Shown piece by piece: positions 1 through 6,784 of a stretch of DNA of 10,006 nucleotides. The stretch is taken from positions 1 to 10,006 of the forward strand of contig JBAWXE010000097.1 of NCBI GenBank assembly GCA_037144255.1, given 5' to 3'. The notes under the pieces were generated by a model. The model saw only the letters and a program-made list of their open reading frames with translations. It ran no database searches and had not been told where the DNA came from. The stretch comes from JBAWXE01 sp037144255 (GTDB lineage: Bacteria; Bacteroidota; Bacteroidia; Chitinophagales; Chitinophagaceae). The translations under genes and the position numbers were made by a program. Numbering within the stretch: position 1 is the stretch's first letter; the number at the start of each line of letters is the position of its first letter.

Positions 1-506
1 CCAGTATAATATATATATTGAGGTGGTATGAAAATCCACCAATCATCCGGGCAATTATATCTAGGGCCAAATGAGATCTCAATGTTAAGTCCGGGACCTA
101 AGGGAGCCCAACCATAATATCCGCTACCATGACGCCAGCATACCCATGAAGGAGCCCATACACTATCAGGTATCCATAACCAGCCATAATAGTTATCATA
201 TGTCCAACGTCCGTAGTGGAACGCTGCCCAACCCCAAGGATAGTTTGACACCCATGTGTTACCATATTCTGTCATAGCCCAATAACCTTCAGAATAGTAG
301 GGGCGAAAACCAGGGTCCACATAAGGAGACCAAACATAACCATATTGAGGGTCACTGATCCACTGACCATAAGGAGCCAGTTCATCATAGAATGTTTCAA
401 CAGGCACATCATTTCCCGGTTGTGCTTGTACTTTGCTGGGAGATGTTACCACAATAAGAAAGAAACTCAATACCGCAGGTAACATCCATTTCGTTATGCT
501 TTTCAT
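1..506 (-). CDS. Exported Trp/Tyr/Gly-rich DUF6600-like protein, 3' end outside window
   Basis: Reading the minus strand from an ATG at 506-504 gives 168 codons with no stop, running off the left edge, so the C-terminus is missing. Residues 1-28 form a signal peptide: Lys near the N-terminus, a hydrophobic core at about 9-21, and likely cleavage after VQA28. The mature part starts with FYDELAPYGQW (39-49), then has aromatic modules such as YGYVWSPYVDPGFRPY (55-70), GRWTYDNYYGWLWIPDSVWA (99-118) and GYYGWAPLGPG (129-139). This spacing of W, Y and G with WAP and GWAP motifs is what I know from DUF6600-type secreted proteins of Bacteroidota, whose function is unknown. It should lie in the periplasm or on the surface. 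An ATG at codon 8 is possible but would remove the basic start of the signal peptide. It is transcribed away from the hydrolase gene. Family call fairly sure; function unknown. Confidence 0.75.
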   Translation of the reverse strand, partial: MKSITKWMLPAVLSFFLIVVTSPSKVQAQPGNDVPVETFYDELAPYGQWISDPQYGYVWSPYVDPGFRPYYSEGYWAMTEYGNTWVSNYPWGWAAFHYGRWTYDNYYGWLWIPDSVWAPSWVCWRHGSGYYGWAPLGPGLNIEISFGPRYNCPDDWWIFIPPQYIYYT

Positions 507-626
507 AAAAATATTTTTTTTGGTTTTTATTAGTTCTGTAGCATATAACTACAATATTTATAAATACCAATTACATTCCAATTATTCACAAAGAAACGTT
601 AAGTGTTGATAGTCAATAATATCCGG

Positions 627-652
627 TTATTACTCACAGAACTTGGTAATAA
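627..652. repeat. Inverted repeat in the divergent intergenic region
   Basis: TTATTAC (627-633) and GTAATAA (646-652) are perfect 7-base arms around a 12-base centre. They lie in the 252-base AT-rich spacer (507-758) between the leftward exported-protein gene and the rightward hydrolase gene, where an operator for either could sit. A short AT-rich dyad like this can easily arise by chance and no regulator gene is nearby. Otherwise the spacer shows only degenerate promoter-like boxes, for example GACATTTG (703-710) about 22 bases after TTTG (677-680), one base off the Bacteroidota -7 consensus. I see no RNA gene or strong terminator in it. Confidence 0.2.
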
Positions 653-758
653 ATATAATACAGTTTAGTGAGTGTTTTTGTTAATATTACCTTTAAGTTA
701 CAGACATTTGCAGAAGAGTTAATTGAATTCACTTTCGATAATAACATCTTTTTAATAC

Positions 759-1442
759 ATGCAAACATTACTACTATTACACGGTGCTATTGGCGCAATT
801 GATCAACTGGAACCACTGGCTAATGAGTTGAATCCATATTACAATGTACATATGCTCAATTTTCCCGGTCATGGTGGCGAAGAATTTGCTGAAGAGCCAT
901 TTTCTATAGCATTGTTTGCACAGCATGTACTTGCTTACATGAATGAAAAAGGACTTAATGAAGTAAATATATTTGGATATAGTATGGGGGGATATGTGGC
1001 TATGTATATTGCCAAACATTATCCAAATAAAGTTTTCAAAGTAATAACATTAGGCACAAAGTTTCATTGGGATGAACATATTGCTAATAGAGAAACTCTA
1101 ATGCTAGACCCACATCAAATTGAGATCAAAGTTTCCTACTATGCTGATACACTAAAGCAAAGGCATGGACACAATGAATGGATATTAGTATTGCAACGTA
1201 CTTGTGAAATGATGCTGGAAATGGGAAAAAATAACACACTTAAAAAAGAGGATTATACTAATATTTACACTCCGGTACTATTATTGCTGGGCGATAGAGA
1301 TAAAATGGTGAGTTGTGAAGAAACATTGATAGTATATAAGGAATTATCCAACGGACAAATGTCTGTATTACCCAATACACCACATCCAATGGAGAAAGTC
1401 GATACTTCTTTGCTAAGTTTTTTTATAAAAAGATTTATTTGA
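759..1442 (+). CDS. Alpha/beta hydrolase (MenH/BioH-like fold)
   Basis: A 227-residue cytoplasmic protein without signal peptide or membrane segment, of normal length for a compact alpha/beta hydrolase. The early LLLHGAIGA (residues 4-12) carries the His-Gly that precedes the oxyanion hole, and NFPGHG (34-39) is the usual strand-and-turn that follows. The nucleophile elbow is GYSMGG (73-78), making Ser75 the nucleophile. The acid is in LLLLGDRDKMV (174-184), Asp181 by the G-x-x-D pattern (Asp179 also possible), and the base is His209 in NTPHPME. The triad is therefore complete. Most of the residues between 100 and 165 would form the cap that sets substrate choice, and it gives no clear clue. 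Members include esterases, MenH-type lyases and BioH-type carboxylesterases; the substrate cannot be called. There is no Shine-Dalgarno sequence, as usual in Bacteroidota. The DUF3052-like reading frame begins 5 bases after its stop, so the two are probably cotranscribed. Confidence 0.85.
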   Translation: MQTLLLLHGAIGAIDQLEPLANELNPYYNVHMLNFPGHGGEEFAEEPFSIALFAQHVLAYMNEKGLNEVNIFGYSMGGYVAMYIAKHYPNKVFKVITLGTKFHWDEHIANRETLMLDPHQIEIKVSYYADTLKQRHGHNEWILVLQRTCEMMLEMGKNNTLKKEDYTNIYTPVLLLLGDRDKMVSCEETLIVYKELSNGQMSVLPNTPHPMEKVDTSLLSFFIKRFI

Positions 1443-1447
1443 TAAGT

Positions 1448-1857
1448 ATGGCTGCAGGATATTCGGTTACAACTTTGGCAAAGAAACTGGGTATTAAGAA
1501 AGGTTTCAGGATAAGAATTATCAACGCACTTGAACACTATTTTCAGTTATTTTCAGACTTTCCTGAAGATGTACACATATCTAATGGCAAAACAGGACAT
1601 AAGCAATTCATACATTTTTTTTCAAAAGATTTAAAAGTACTCAATACACAATTACCAATACTAAAAGACGAATTAGAACAAGTTAGTATGATTTGGGTGT
1701 CCTGATTAAAAAGGCTTTGAGCGTACTAACAGACATTACCGAAAACCTGATTAGAAATAAGGCTCTTGAGATTGGTTTGATTGATATTAAAGTCTGCTCC
1801 ATAGATGATAAATGGTTTGGCCTGAAATTGGTAATACTATTAACGGACAGAAAGTAA
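1448..1857 (+). pseudogene. DUF3052-family gene with a single-base frameshift near 1703
   Basis: From ATG 1448 the product begins MAAGYSVTTLAKKLGIKKGF, close to the AGYSGTPLAKKLGIK start I know from DUF3052 proteins, and continues to MIWVS before TGA at 1703-1705. In the -1 frame the family sequence resumes at once: IKKALSVLTDITENLIRN, then GLIDIKVCSIDDKWFGLKLV, ending at TAA 1855-1857. Family members have WVSWPKK here. Restoring one G, turning TCC TGA TT into TCC TGG ATT, gives WVSWIKKA and a full 136-residue protein, the normal family length. A TTG at 1439 opens the same frame but would overlap the hydrolase stop, so the ATG fits better. DUF3052 has no known function. The break may be a real inactivating deletion or a sequencing error; no slippery site suggests programmed frameshifting. 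As written, only an 85-residue product from 1448-1705 would be made. Confidence 0.8.
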
Positions 1858-1968
1858 TTTATACTCACAGATATTTACATTAATATAGGTTATTTATTTA
1901 TAATATCTTTATATAATAAATACTATTCCTCTTTTCTTTTACGTTTATAGCTTACATCTTTTTTCTAT

Positions 1969-1976
1969 TACCTTTG
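1969..1976 (+). promoter_or_regulatory. Candidate Bacteroidota promoter for the ddl operon
   Basis: TACCTTTG is an exact match to the TAnnTTTG -7 element used by the primary sigma factor of Bacteroidota. A degenerate -33 element, TTTA at 1944-1947, lies 21 bases upstream. Transcription would start near 1983, leaving a leader of about 18 bases before the ddl ATG at 2001, a typical distance. The rest of the 143-base gap after the DUF3052 gene (1858-2000) is very AT-rich and holds nothing else I can call. Confidence 0.5.
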
Positions 1977-2000
1977 ACAGTAAACTTGCTGCATTAGCTC

Positions 2001-3026
2001 ATGAAGAAAAATATTGCCTTGTTGGCAGGCGGTTACTCCGGTGAATACGCGATCTCTATACAAACTGCACAAACTATCGAGAAAAATCTGGATAGTGAAT
2101 TATATAATACTTACAAGATCATAGTTACTCGCGAAGGATGGTGGCATGATACAACAGATGGTAATAAGGTTGAAATTGATAAAAACGATTTCTCACTTAC
2201 TATCAATGGGTCTAGGATCACTTTTGATGCTGTTTTTATTGCAATACATGGCACCCCGGGAGAAGATGGTCGTATGCAAGGTTATCTGGACATGTTGCAG
2301 ATACCATATACCAGTTGCAATGCCATAGTATCAGCACTTACATTCAATAAAAGTTACTGTAATAAAGTAGTAAAGGCATTTAATGTAGTAAATATTGCCA
2401 ATTCTGTACACTTGATAAAGGGTGAACCTTATTCTGTAGGGACAATATTAGACCAACTAAAGATGCCGGTGTTTGTTAAACCAAATGAAAGTGGTTCTAG
2501 TTTGGGTGTAAGTAAAGTGAAATCTGTAGAGGAATTACTCCCGGCTATTGAAAAAGCATTCAAAGAAGATAATCAAGTACTGATAGAAGAATTTATCGAA
2601 GGTAGAGAATTGACTATCGGTGTTTATAGGATGAAGGGCTATTTACATGCTTTGCCAGCTACAGAGATAGTAAGTAAGAACGAATTTTTTGACTACGAAG
2701 CTAAATATACCCCTGGTGTTACAACAGAAATAACTCCTGCTCCTATTACTGATACCTTGCGCGAACAATTAGAAAACAAATCTTCATATCTATACCGCCA
2801 TTTGAACTGTTCAGGTGTTGTGAGAATGGATTTCATACTACAGAATAAGACCAACAAACTTTACTTTTTGGAAGTAAACACTATGCCTGGTCAAAGTGAG
2901 AATAGTATTGTTCCTCAACAAGTACGTGCCGCAGGTGGTTCTTTAAAAGACTTTTATGGCAATTTATTAGAAGATTGTCTTAAGAGTTACAATAGTCAAC
3001 AAAATAGTTACAGTACTTTAATTTAA
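2001..3026 (+). CDS. ddl: D-alanine--D-alanine ligase
   Basis: A 341-residue ATP-grasp ligase, slightly longer than the E. coli enzymes, that joins two D-alanines with ATP hydrolysis in the cytoplasm to make the dipeptide added by MurF to the peptidoglycan precursor. Visible motifs in order: GGYSGEYAIS (10-19, with Glu15), HGTPGEDGRMQGYLDM (83-98), the ATP-binding strand and loop VFVKPNESGSSLGVSKV (157-173, Lys160, Ser166), LIEEFIEGRELTIGVY (194-209), DYEAKYTPG (231-239, Lys235, Tyr236), GVVRMDFIL (272-280, Arg275, Asp277) and EVNTMPGQ (291-298, Glu291, Asn293 as metal ligands). The Glu15-Ser166-Tyr236 set corresponds to the E. coli DdlB triad; Tyr after AK fits D-Ala as second substrate rather than D-lactate. 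The last 15 or so residues, rich in Ser, Asn and Gln, are a nonconserved tail. It leads a run of same-strand genes, with the PASTA gene 18 bases downstream. Confidence 0.96.
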   Translation: MKKNIALLAGGYSGEYAISIQTAQTIEKNLDSELYNTYKIIVTREGWWHDTTDGNKVEIDKNDFSLTINGSRITFDAVFIAIHGTPGEDGRMQGYLDMLQIPYTSCNAIVSALTFNKSYCNKVVKAFNVVNIANSVHLIKGEPYSVGTILDQLKMPVFVKPNESGSSLGVSKVKSVEELLPAIEKAFKEDNQVLIEEFIEGRELTIGVYRMKGYLHALPATEIVSKNEFFDYEAKYTPGVTTEITPAPITDTLREQLENKSSYLYRHLNCSGVVRMDFILQNKTNKLYFLEVNTMPGQSENSIVPQQVRAAGGSLKDFYGNLLEDCLKSYNSQQNSYSTLI

Positions 3027-3044
3027 TATTTTCAGAAAGCAATT

Positions 3045-3878
3045 ATGCTCGAAAATTTCAAACAAAAACCTCTCAAGTTTCATATCCTCCTAGTGTTGGG
3101 GCTATGTCTGCTATTATATATTGCTTTCTTTTTCAGCTTAAGTTTTATTACTCGTCATAAGAATGAAAAACGCATTCCTAATGTGATAGGTAAAGATATG
3201 CAGGCTGCATTAGGGGAATTGAAAGGTATGGGTTTTGATGTAGCAGTTGATTCCACCTATGATCCTGAAAAGAAACCTTATGTAGTAATGGGGCAAATAC
3301 CCGATTCAGGTTCTATGGTAAAAGATGGACGTATGTTGTTTATTACAGTCAATAAATCTACTCCACCTAACATCCCAATGCCCAATTTGGTGAGTTTGTC
3401 TTACCGCAGCGCTGAGATGATATTGAAAAGTAACAAACTAGCTTTAGGCGATACAACTTTCAAACCTGATATTGCAAAAGGTGCAGTATTAGAGCAAATA
3501 TACAAAGGCAAGAAGATCAAGCCGGGAGATATGATACCTCAGGGTAGTAGCATCAGTTTAGTATTAGGAGATGGATTAGGTAATACACAATTCAATGTAC
3601 CTGACGTTATCGGCCAGCCATATGTAGAAGCAATGGCCAATCTGAATGGACGTGGATTACAGGTAATAGCTGTTTGGGATGGTAATATTACAGACTCAAG
3701 CATGGCTGTTATTTACGATCAACAACCTAAGGCACTGAACGAACTGAAGAATTACAATAAGATAAGGGAAGGAGAAAATATAGACATCCGTATCAAACAA
3801 AACCCTACTAACGAAGAACTGGAACGTAATAGAAATGCTGGTACCAGCGTTAATAGCAATAGCCAAAATCCTCAATAA
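3045..3878 (+). CDS. Membrane-anchored protein with three PASTA domains
   Basis: A 277-residue protein with a short basic N-terminus (1-11), one membrane helix (about 12-34) and an outward-facing remainder. Three PASTA-type modules follow, at about 42-104 (begins RIPNVIGKDMQAALGELKGMG), 110-175 (begins IPMPNLVSLSYRSAEMIL) and 183-251 (begins FNVPDVIGQPYVEAMANLNG). Each has the P-x-(L/V)-(V/I)-G/S start, a helix, a QxP or equivalent turn and a closing V-strand. The tail (252-277) is rich in Asn, Ser and Gln and looks disordered. PASTA domains occur in Ser/Thr kinases and penicillin-binding proteins and often bind peptidoglycan or muropeptides. Here there is no kinase or transpeptidase domain, so it may act as an envelope sensor, scaffold or tether; that role is inferred. 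Its place between ddl and a secreted protein fits envelope work. The next gene starts 2 bases after its stop. Confidence 0.85.
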   Translation: MLENFKQKPLKFHILLVLGLCLLLYIAFFFSLSFITRHKNEKRIPNVIGKDMQAALGELKGMGFDVAVDSTYDPEKKPYVVMGQIPDSGSMVKDGRMLFITVNKSTPPNIPMPNLVSLSYRSAEMILKSNKLALGDTTFKPDIAKGAVLEQIYKGKKIKPGDMIPQGSSISLVLGDGLGNTQFNVPDVIGQPYVEAMANLNGRGLQVIAVWDGNITDSSMAVIYDQQPKALNELKNYNKIREGENIDIRIKQNPTNEELERNRNAGTSVNSNSQNPQ

Positions 3879-3880
3879 TT

Positions 3881-5737
3881 TTGAAAAGGAGTATTCTATA
3901 TCTAACAGGCTATACTGTATTACTACTTTTGTTATCTGCAATGTGTTTTGCACAAGAGCATGTAACCTTTGTAGATCATAACCCATTTTTGAAACCGGAT
4001 GGTCGATCTCATGCAATGGCTAAGACCACTGCTTTAAGTTTGCCTTTTTTTGATGATTTCACCAATTACGACCTATTCCCTGATGCATCAAAGTGGGTAG
4101 ATATGGAGGTATATGTGAATAATACAATGGGAGTTGGAGTAGTTAGTAGGGGTGTTGCTACTTTCGATGCACTCAATAAATATGGTATCCCATATGATAC
4201 CATCAGTAATACCGCTGAAATTTATGCTGATAGTCTTACTTCACGCCCCATAGATCTACTTGCTCATTCTCCTGCAGATAGTATTTATTTCAGCTTCTTT
4301 TACCAACCACAGGGTAATGGTTTCTCTCCTGAAACTGATGATTCTCTAATGTTGTTCATGCTGAAGAAAAACGGTATTTGGACAAAAGTTTGGAGCATGG
4401 AAGGCACCACATTACAACCATTTCAAGTGGTCATGATACCTATTGTAGATACTTCTTTTTTTTATTCGTCTTTTCAGTTTCGTTTTGTAAATAAGGCTTC
4501 TATCAATACGAACGATGATGTGTGGAACATTGATTATGTAAAACTGGATGCATTCAGAAATATCTATGATACACTCGTTTCTGATGTAGGTTTTGGTCCT
4601 AACCCAACCTATATACTGAACGATTATACTTTCATGCCCTACCATCAGTTTTCAGCTAATATGGCCGGAGAATTAGCTGCACAACATTCTGATAGTTTAG
4701 TAAGCAGGTATACAAACTCTGTAAATGTTACCTACTCATATACTGTACGTGAGGAATTATCTAATACTCCCATGTATACCGGCACTAATAATACTACGAC
4801 CATACAACCATTAGTACCACAGGGTATTTCATTCCCTATGTACCCTATATCGTATTCACCTCCAAGTGCCAATAGTAAAGTCGTTTTTGAGAACAAGTAC
4901 TTTATTCAGTCTATTTCTACGACAGACCCAACAGATAATGATACTATTGTTTGTGAGCAGATATTTGATAACTATTTGGCTTATGATGATGGCACCGCTG
5001 AACAAAGCTACTATTTGAATCTTTTCCCTACATTACCCGGTAAGCTTGCCATTGAGTATCATCTTAATCAGCCGGATACTTTGCGTGGGGTGGCAATATA
5101 TTTTGGTCGTCAGGTGCCTACTGCTTGGTACAAAACTTTCTCTTTAGTAGTATATAGCGATATTGGTGTTACTGGTAGTGGCACTGAGACATTACTGGAT
5201 CAGGAAGATGACTTTACTCCAAAGTACATTGATACTATCAATCACTTTTGGTATTATTCTTTACATAACCCGGTTGCATTACCTGCAGGTGTTTTTTATG
5301 TTGGTACCATACAGCCGGCATTGAGTGGCAGCGATAGTTTGTATTTTGGCTTGGATGTAAATAGAGTAGGAGGTAATCATTTGTACTATAATACGCTCAA
5401 TACATGGCAGCCTTCTACAATTAGTGGTGCCCTTATGTTGCGCCCCTTATTTGGGCAATTCACTCCATCAACAGATAATATTAGGAACATTACACAAACT
5501 GAGAATGATTGGTCAGTTTCTCCTAATCCTGTGTTTGATAAGCTCACATTTAGTTTTATAGCTAATGCTCACCCTGCAATATATCAGATAACAGACCTGC
5601 AAGGAAAACTAATAAATACTGGACAGATAAAAACAGGTCAATCTGTTGATCTATCCGATCTGCCATCAGGTATGTATTTTGTACGACTGATACAGGGAGA
5701 TATTTCATCCATAACTCGTAAGATCATCAAACAATAA
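3881..5737 (+). CDS. Secreted protein with T9SS type A C-terminal sorting domain
   Basis: A 618-residue protein. A TTG start at 3881 gives MKRSILYLTGYTVLLLLLSAMCFA, a textbook signal peptide cut near Ala24-Gln25. The first in-frame ATG is codon 21, which would destroy it, so TTG is preferred. The long middle (about 55-530) has no domain I can name; it opens with LPFFDDFTNYDLFPDASKW (54-72), includes YQPQGNGFSPETDDSL (141-156) and LAYDDGTAEQSYYLN (366-380), and seems beta-rich. The end (543-618) is a type A T9SS sorting domain: WSVSPNPVFDKLTF, then IYQITDLQGKLINTG, then LSDLPSGMYFVRL and a basic end, ITRKIIKQ. Such domains direct export through the outer membrane by the PorU/type IX machinery and are cut on attachment. 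Closely similar proteins, as I remember, recur beside PASTA genes in this group. The PASTA stop is 2 bases upstream and the rhodanese gene begins 8 bases downstream. Function unknown. Confidence 0.85.
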   Translation: MKRSILYLTGYTVLLLLLSAMCFAQEHVTFVDHNPFLKPDGRSHAMAKTTALSLPFFDDFTNYDLFPDASKWVDMEVYVNNTMGVGVVSRGVATFDALNKYGIPYDTISNTAEIYADSLTSRPIDLLAHSPADSIYFSFFYQPQGNGFSPETDDSLMLFMLKKNGIWTKVWSMEGTTLQPFQVVMIPIVDTSFFYSSFQFRFVNKASINTNDDVWNIDYVKLDAFRNIYDTLVSDVGFGPNPTYILNDYTFMPYHQFSANMAGELAAQHSDSLVSRYTNSVNVTYSYTVREELSNTPMYTGTNNTTTIQPLVPQGISFPMYPISYSPPSANSKVVFENKYFIQSISTTDPTDNDTIVCEQIFDNYLAYDDGTAEQSYYLNLFPTLPGKLAIEYHLNQPDTLRGVAIYFGRQVPTAWYKTFSLVVYSDIGVTGSGTETLLDQEDDFTPKYIDTINHFWYYSLHNPVALPAGVFYVGTIQPALSGSDSLYFGLDVNRVGGNHLYYNTLNTWQPSTISGALMLRPLFGQFTPSTDNIRNITQTENDWSVSPNPVFDKLTFSFIANAHPAIYQITDLQGKLINTGQIKTGQSVDLSDLPSGMYFVRLIQGDISSITRKIIKQ

Positions 5738-5745
5738 TTAGTACA

Positions 5746-6066
5746 ATGGAGAACATTACTGTAGAACAACTTAAAATCAGGGTCGACTCAGGAGAGCAAT
5801 TACATGTATTAGATGTAAGAGAACCCTCTGAATATGCAGAATACAACATAGGTGCAAAACTGATACCTCTTGGCCAAATAATGAATATGCAGGTGGATGA
5901 ATTGGAGGATTGGAAGGGTCAGGAAATTATAGTGCATTGTTTGGCTGGTAAGCGTAGTATGCAAGCAATTATGATGTTGGAACAAATGGGTTATACTAAC
6001 TTGAAGAATGTAGTAGGTGGTGTAGCTGCTTGGAGAGAAAAATATGGAAACGCTACCATTAAGTAA
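5746..6066 (+). CDS. Single-domain rhodanese-like protein
   Basis: A 106-residue protein made of one rhodanese domain, without signal peptide, so probably cytoplasmic. It shows VLDVREPSEYAEYNIGAKLIPL (21-42), the usual opening with Asp23 and Arg25, then the active-site loop IIVHCLAGKRSMQA (61-74) with catalytic Cys65 and the CxxGxRS pattern, and the closing NVVGGVAAWREKYG (88-101). An intact Cys and a six-residue loop suggest sulfurtransferase activity: a persulfide forms on Cys65 and sulfur passes to a thiophilic acceptor. The physiological acceptor is unknown; small rhodaneses of this kind serve in sulfur relay or detoxification. It sits 8 bases after the T9SS cargo gene and 42 bases before the 186-residue protein gene, so it is probably in the same transcript, though a functional tie to the envelope genes is not evident. 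Confidence 0.92.
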   Translation: MENITVEQLKIRVDSGEQLHVLDVREPSEYAEYNIGAKLIPLGQIMNMQVDELEDWKGQEIIVHCLAGKRSMQAIMMLEQMGYTNLKNVVGGVAAWREKYGNATIK

Positions 6067-6108
6067 AAACCAGTTTTATTAGAATATTTTAAGGATTTGT
6101 AGGCATTA

Positions 6109-6669
6109 ATGCACGAAATAGAACCATACTATAATTGGCGGCACTTATATACAGCCGAGGAAGATGAGAATTCTCCATTCTTTGGTCGTGAATACAGTGA
6201 ATTTGAATTCTCAAATACTGTTTACAATTATTACATACATCCTCAATGGGATGAATTCGGTTCAAGAACTTTATACATGAAGTCATTGTTCGTAGACTAT
6301 GAATTGAATTATGCGATCATTGAATTACTAGGAGAATGGAATGATGCCGTAGAGAATGATATCATGCAGCTTAAACGCTCTGTCATTGATATTATGGTAG
6401 CTAAAAAGATATTTAAATTTATATTGATAACGGAGAGTGTGCTCAATTTTCATAGTAGTGATTCTGATTATTATGAAGAATGGCTGGAAGATATCAAAGA
6501 TGATGGTGGATGGATTGTAGCAATCAATATGCCTGAACAAACGCAATACGATTTTAGCCGTTCCCATATCGATAGGTATGTCAGACTTATGAATATTGAC
6601 AACTGGCGAACTTTTCTACCTCAACACTTTTACCAACTCGTTGATAATTCAATGTTAAGACTTGATTAA
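6109..6669 (+). CDS. Conserved hypothetical protein, soluble, acidic
   Basis: I do not recognise a named family, though I have the impression of close relatives in Chitinophagaceae. The 186-residue product has no signal peptide or membrane helix. It is rich in Tyr, Trp, Asp and Glu, with notable segments YYNWRHLYTAEEDENSPFFG (7-26), FSNTVYNYYIHPQWDEFGSR (34-53), a strand pair TLYMKSLFVDY and YAIIELLGEW (54-77), a helix (about 81-100), a strand KFILITESV (103-111), an acidic YYEEWLEDIKDDGG helix (121-134), a strand WIVAINM (135-141) and a C-terminal HIDRYVRL helix (153-160). This alternation of strands and helices could be a small alpha/beta domain, STAS-like at a guess, but no catalytic motif is visible. 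ATG at 6109 is 42 bases after the rhodanese stop; it appears to be the last gene of the run starting at ddl, since a new promoter candidate and large gene follow. Confidence 0.8.
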   Translation: MHEIEPYYNWRHLYTAEEDENSPFFGREYSEFEFSNTVYNYYIHPQWDEFGSRTLYMKSLFVDYELNYAIIELLGEWNDAVENDIMQLKRSVIDIMVAKKIFKFILITESVLNFHSSDSDYYEEWLEDIKDDGGWIVAINMPEQTQYDFSRSHIDRYVRLMNIDNWRTFLPQHFYQLVDNSMLRLD

Positions 6670-6707
6670 GTTTTTGTTTGTACTTTTATCTAAATTGATA
6701 AAAACTT
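6668..6707 (+). terminator. Weak AT-rich hairpins after the operon, possible terminator
   Basis: TTTTATC (6684-6690) and GATAAAA (6697-6703) form a perfect 7-base stem with a 6-base loop. A wider pair, AAGTTTTT (6668-6675) and AAAAACTT (6700-6707), overlaps it, so the two folds compete. The structure starts at the stop codon of the 186-residue protein gene and precedes a promoter candidate, the right place for an operon end. The stems are almost all A-T and no U-run follows, so intrinsic termination is doubtful. Confidence 0.25.
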
Positions 6708-6731
6708 AACAATAAGAGAATACTATATAAA

Positions 6732-6739
6732 TACCTTTG
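6732..6739 (+). promoter_or_regulatory. Candidate promoter for the choice-of-anchor L gene
   Basis: TACCTTTG, again an exact TAnnTTTG -7 element, lies 45 bases before the ATG at 6785. Transcription would start near 6746, giving a leader of about 39 bases. No good TTTG -33 element is found about 20 bases upstream. Together with the hairpins just before it, this suggests the large surface protein is transcribed separately from the ddl operon. Confidence 0.4.
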
Positions 6740-6784
6740 CATAAATGATCAAGCGAAACACCGAAACACATCGCTAATTTATTT

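Noticed and set aside
1703..1714. TTAAAAAGG next to the DUF3052 stop as a programmed frameshift site
   Set aside because: It lies after the in-frame TGA and has only five A residues, so it does not form the A AAA AAG heptamer. A ribosome would terminate before reaching it.
1858..2000. tRNA, small RNA or riboswitch in the AT-rich gap before ddl
   Set aside because: No cloverleaf or conserved aptamer pattern is visible, only AT-rich stretches and a promoter-like box.
1987..2001. Match of TGCTGCATTAGCTCA before ddl with the start of the second choice-of-anchor L gene
   Set aside because: A single short match between a leader and unrelated coding sequence, with no extension on either side; most likely chance.
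2001..3026. A VanA-type D-Ala--D-lactate ligase
   Set aside because: The residue after the AK of the active-site loop is Tyr, as in D-Ala-D-Ala ligases, and no vanH or vanX partner is present.
3696..4016. Minus-strand open frame opposite the PASTA and T9SS genes
   Set aside because: It overlaps two well-supported genes, has no family-like sequence, and reads like antisense of coding DNA. Similar antisense frames at 777-1019, 1265-1537, 1683-1868, 4412-4645, 6089-6286 and 6328-6567 were dropped for the same reason.
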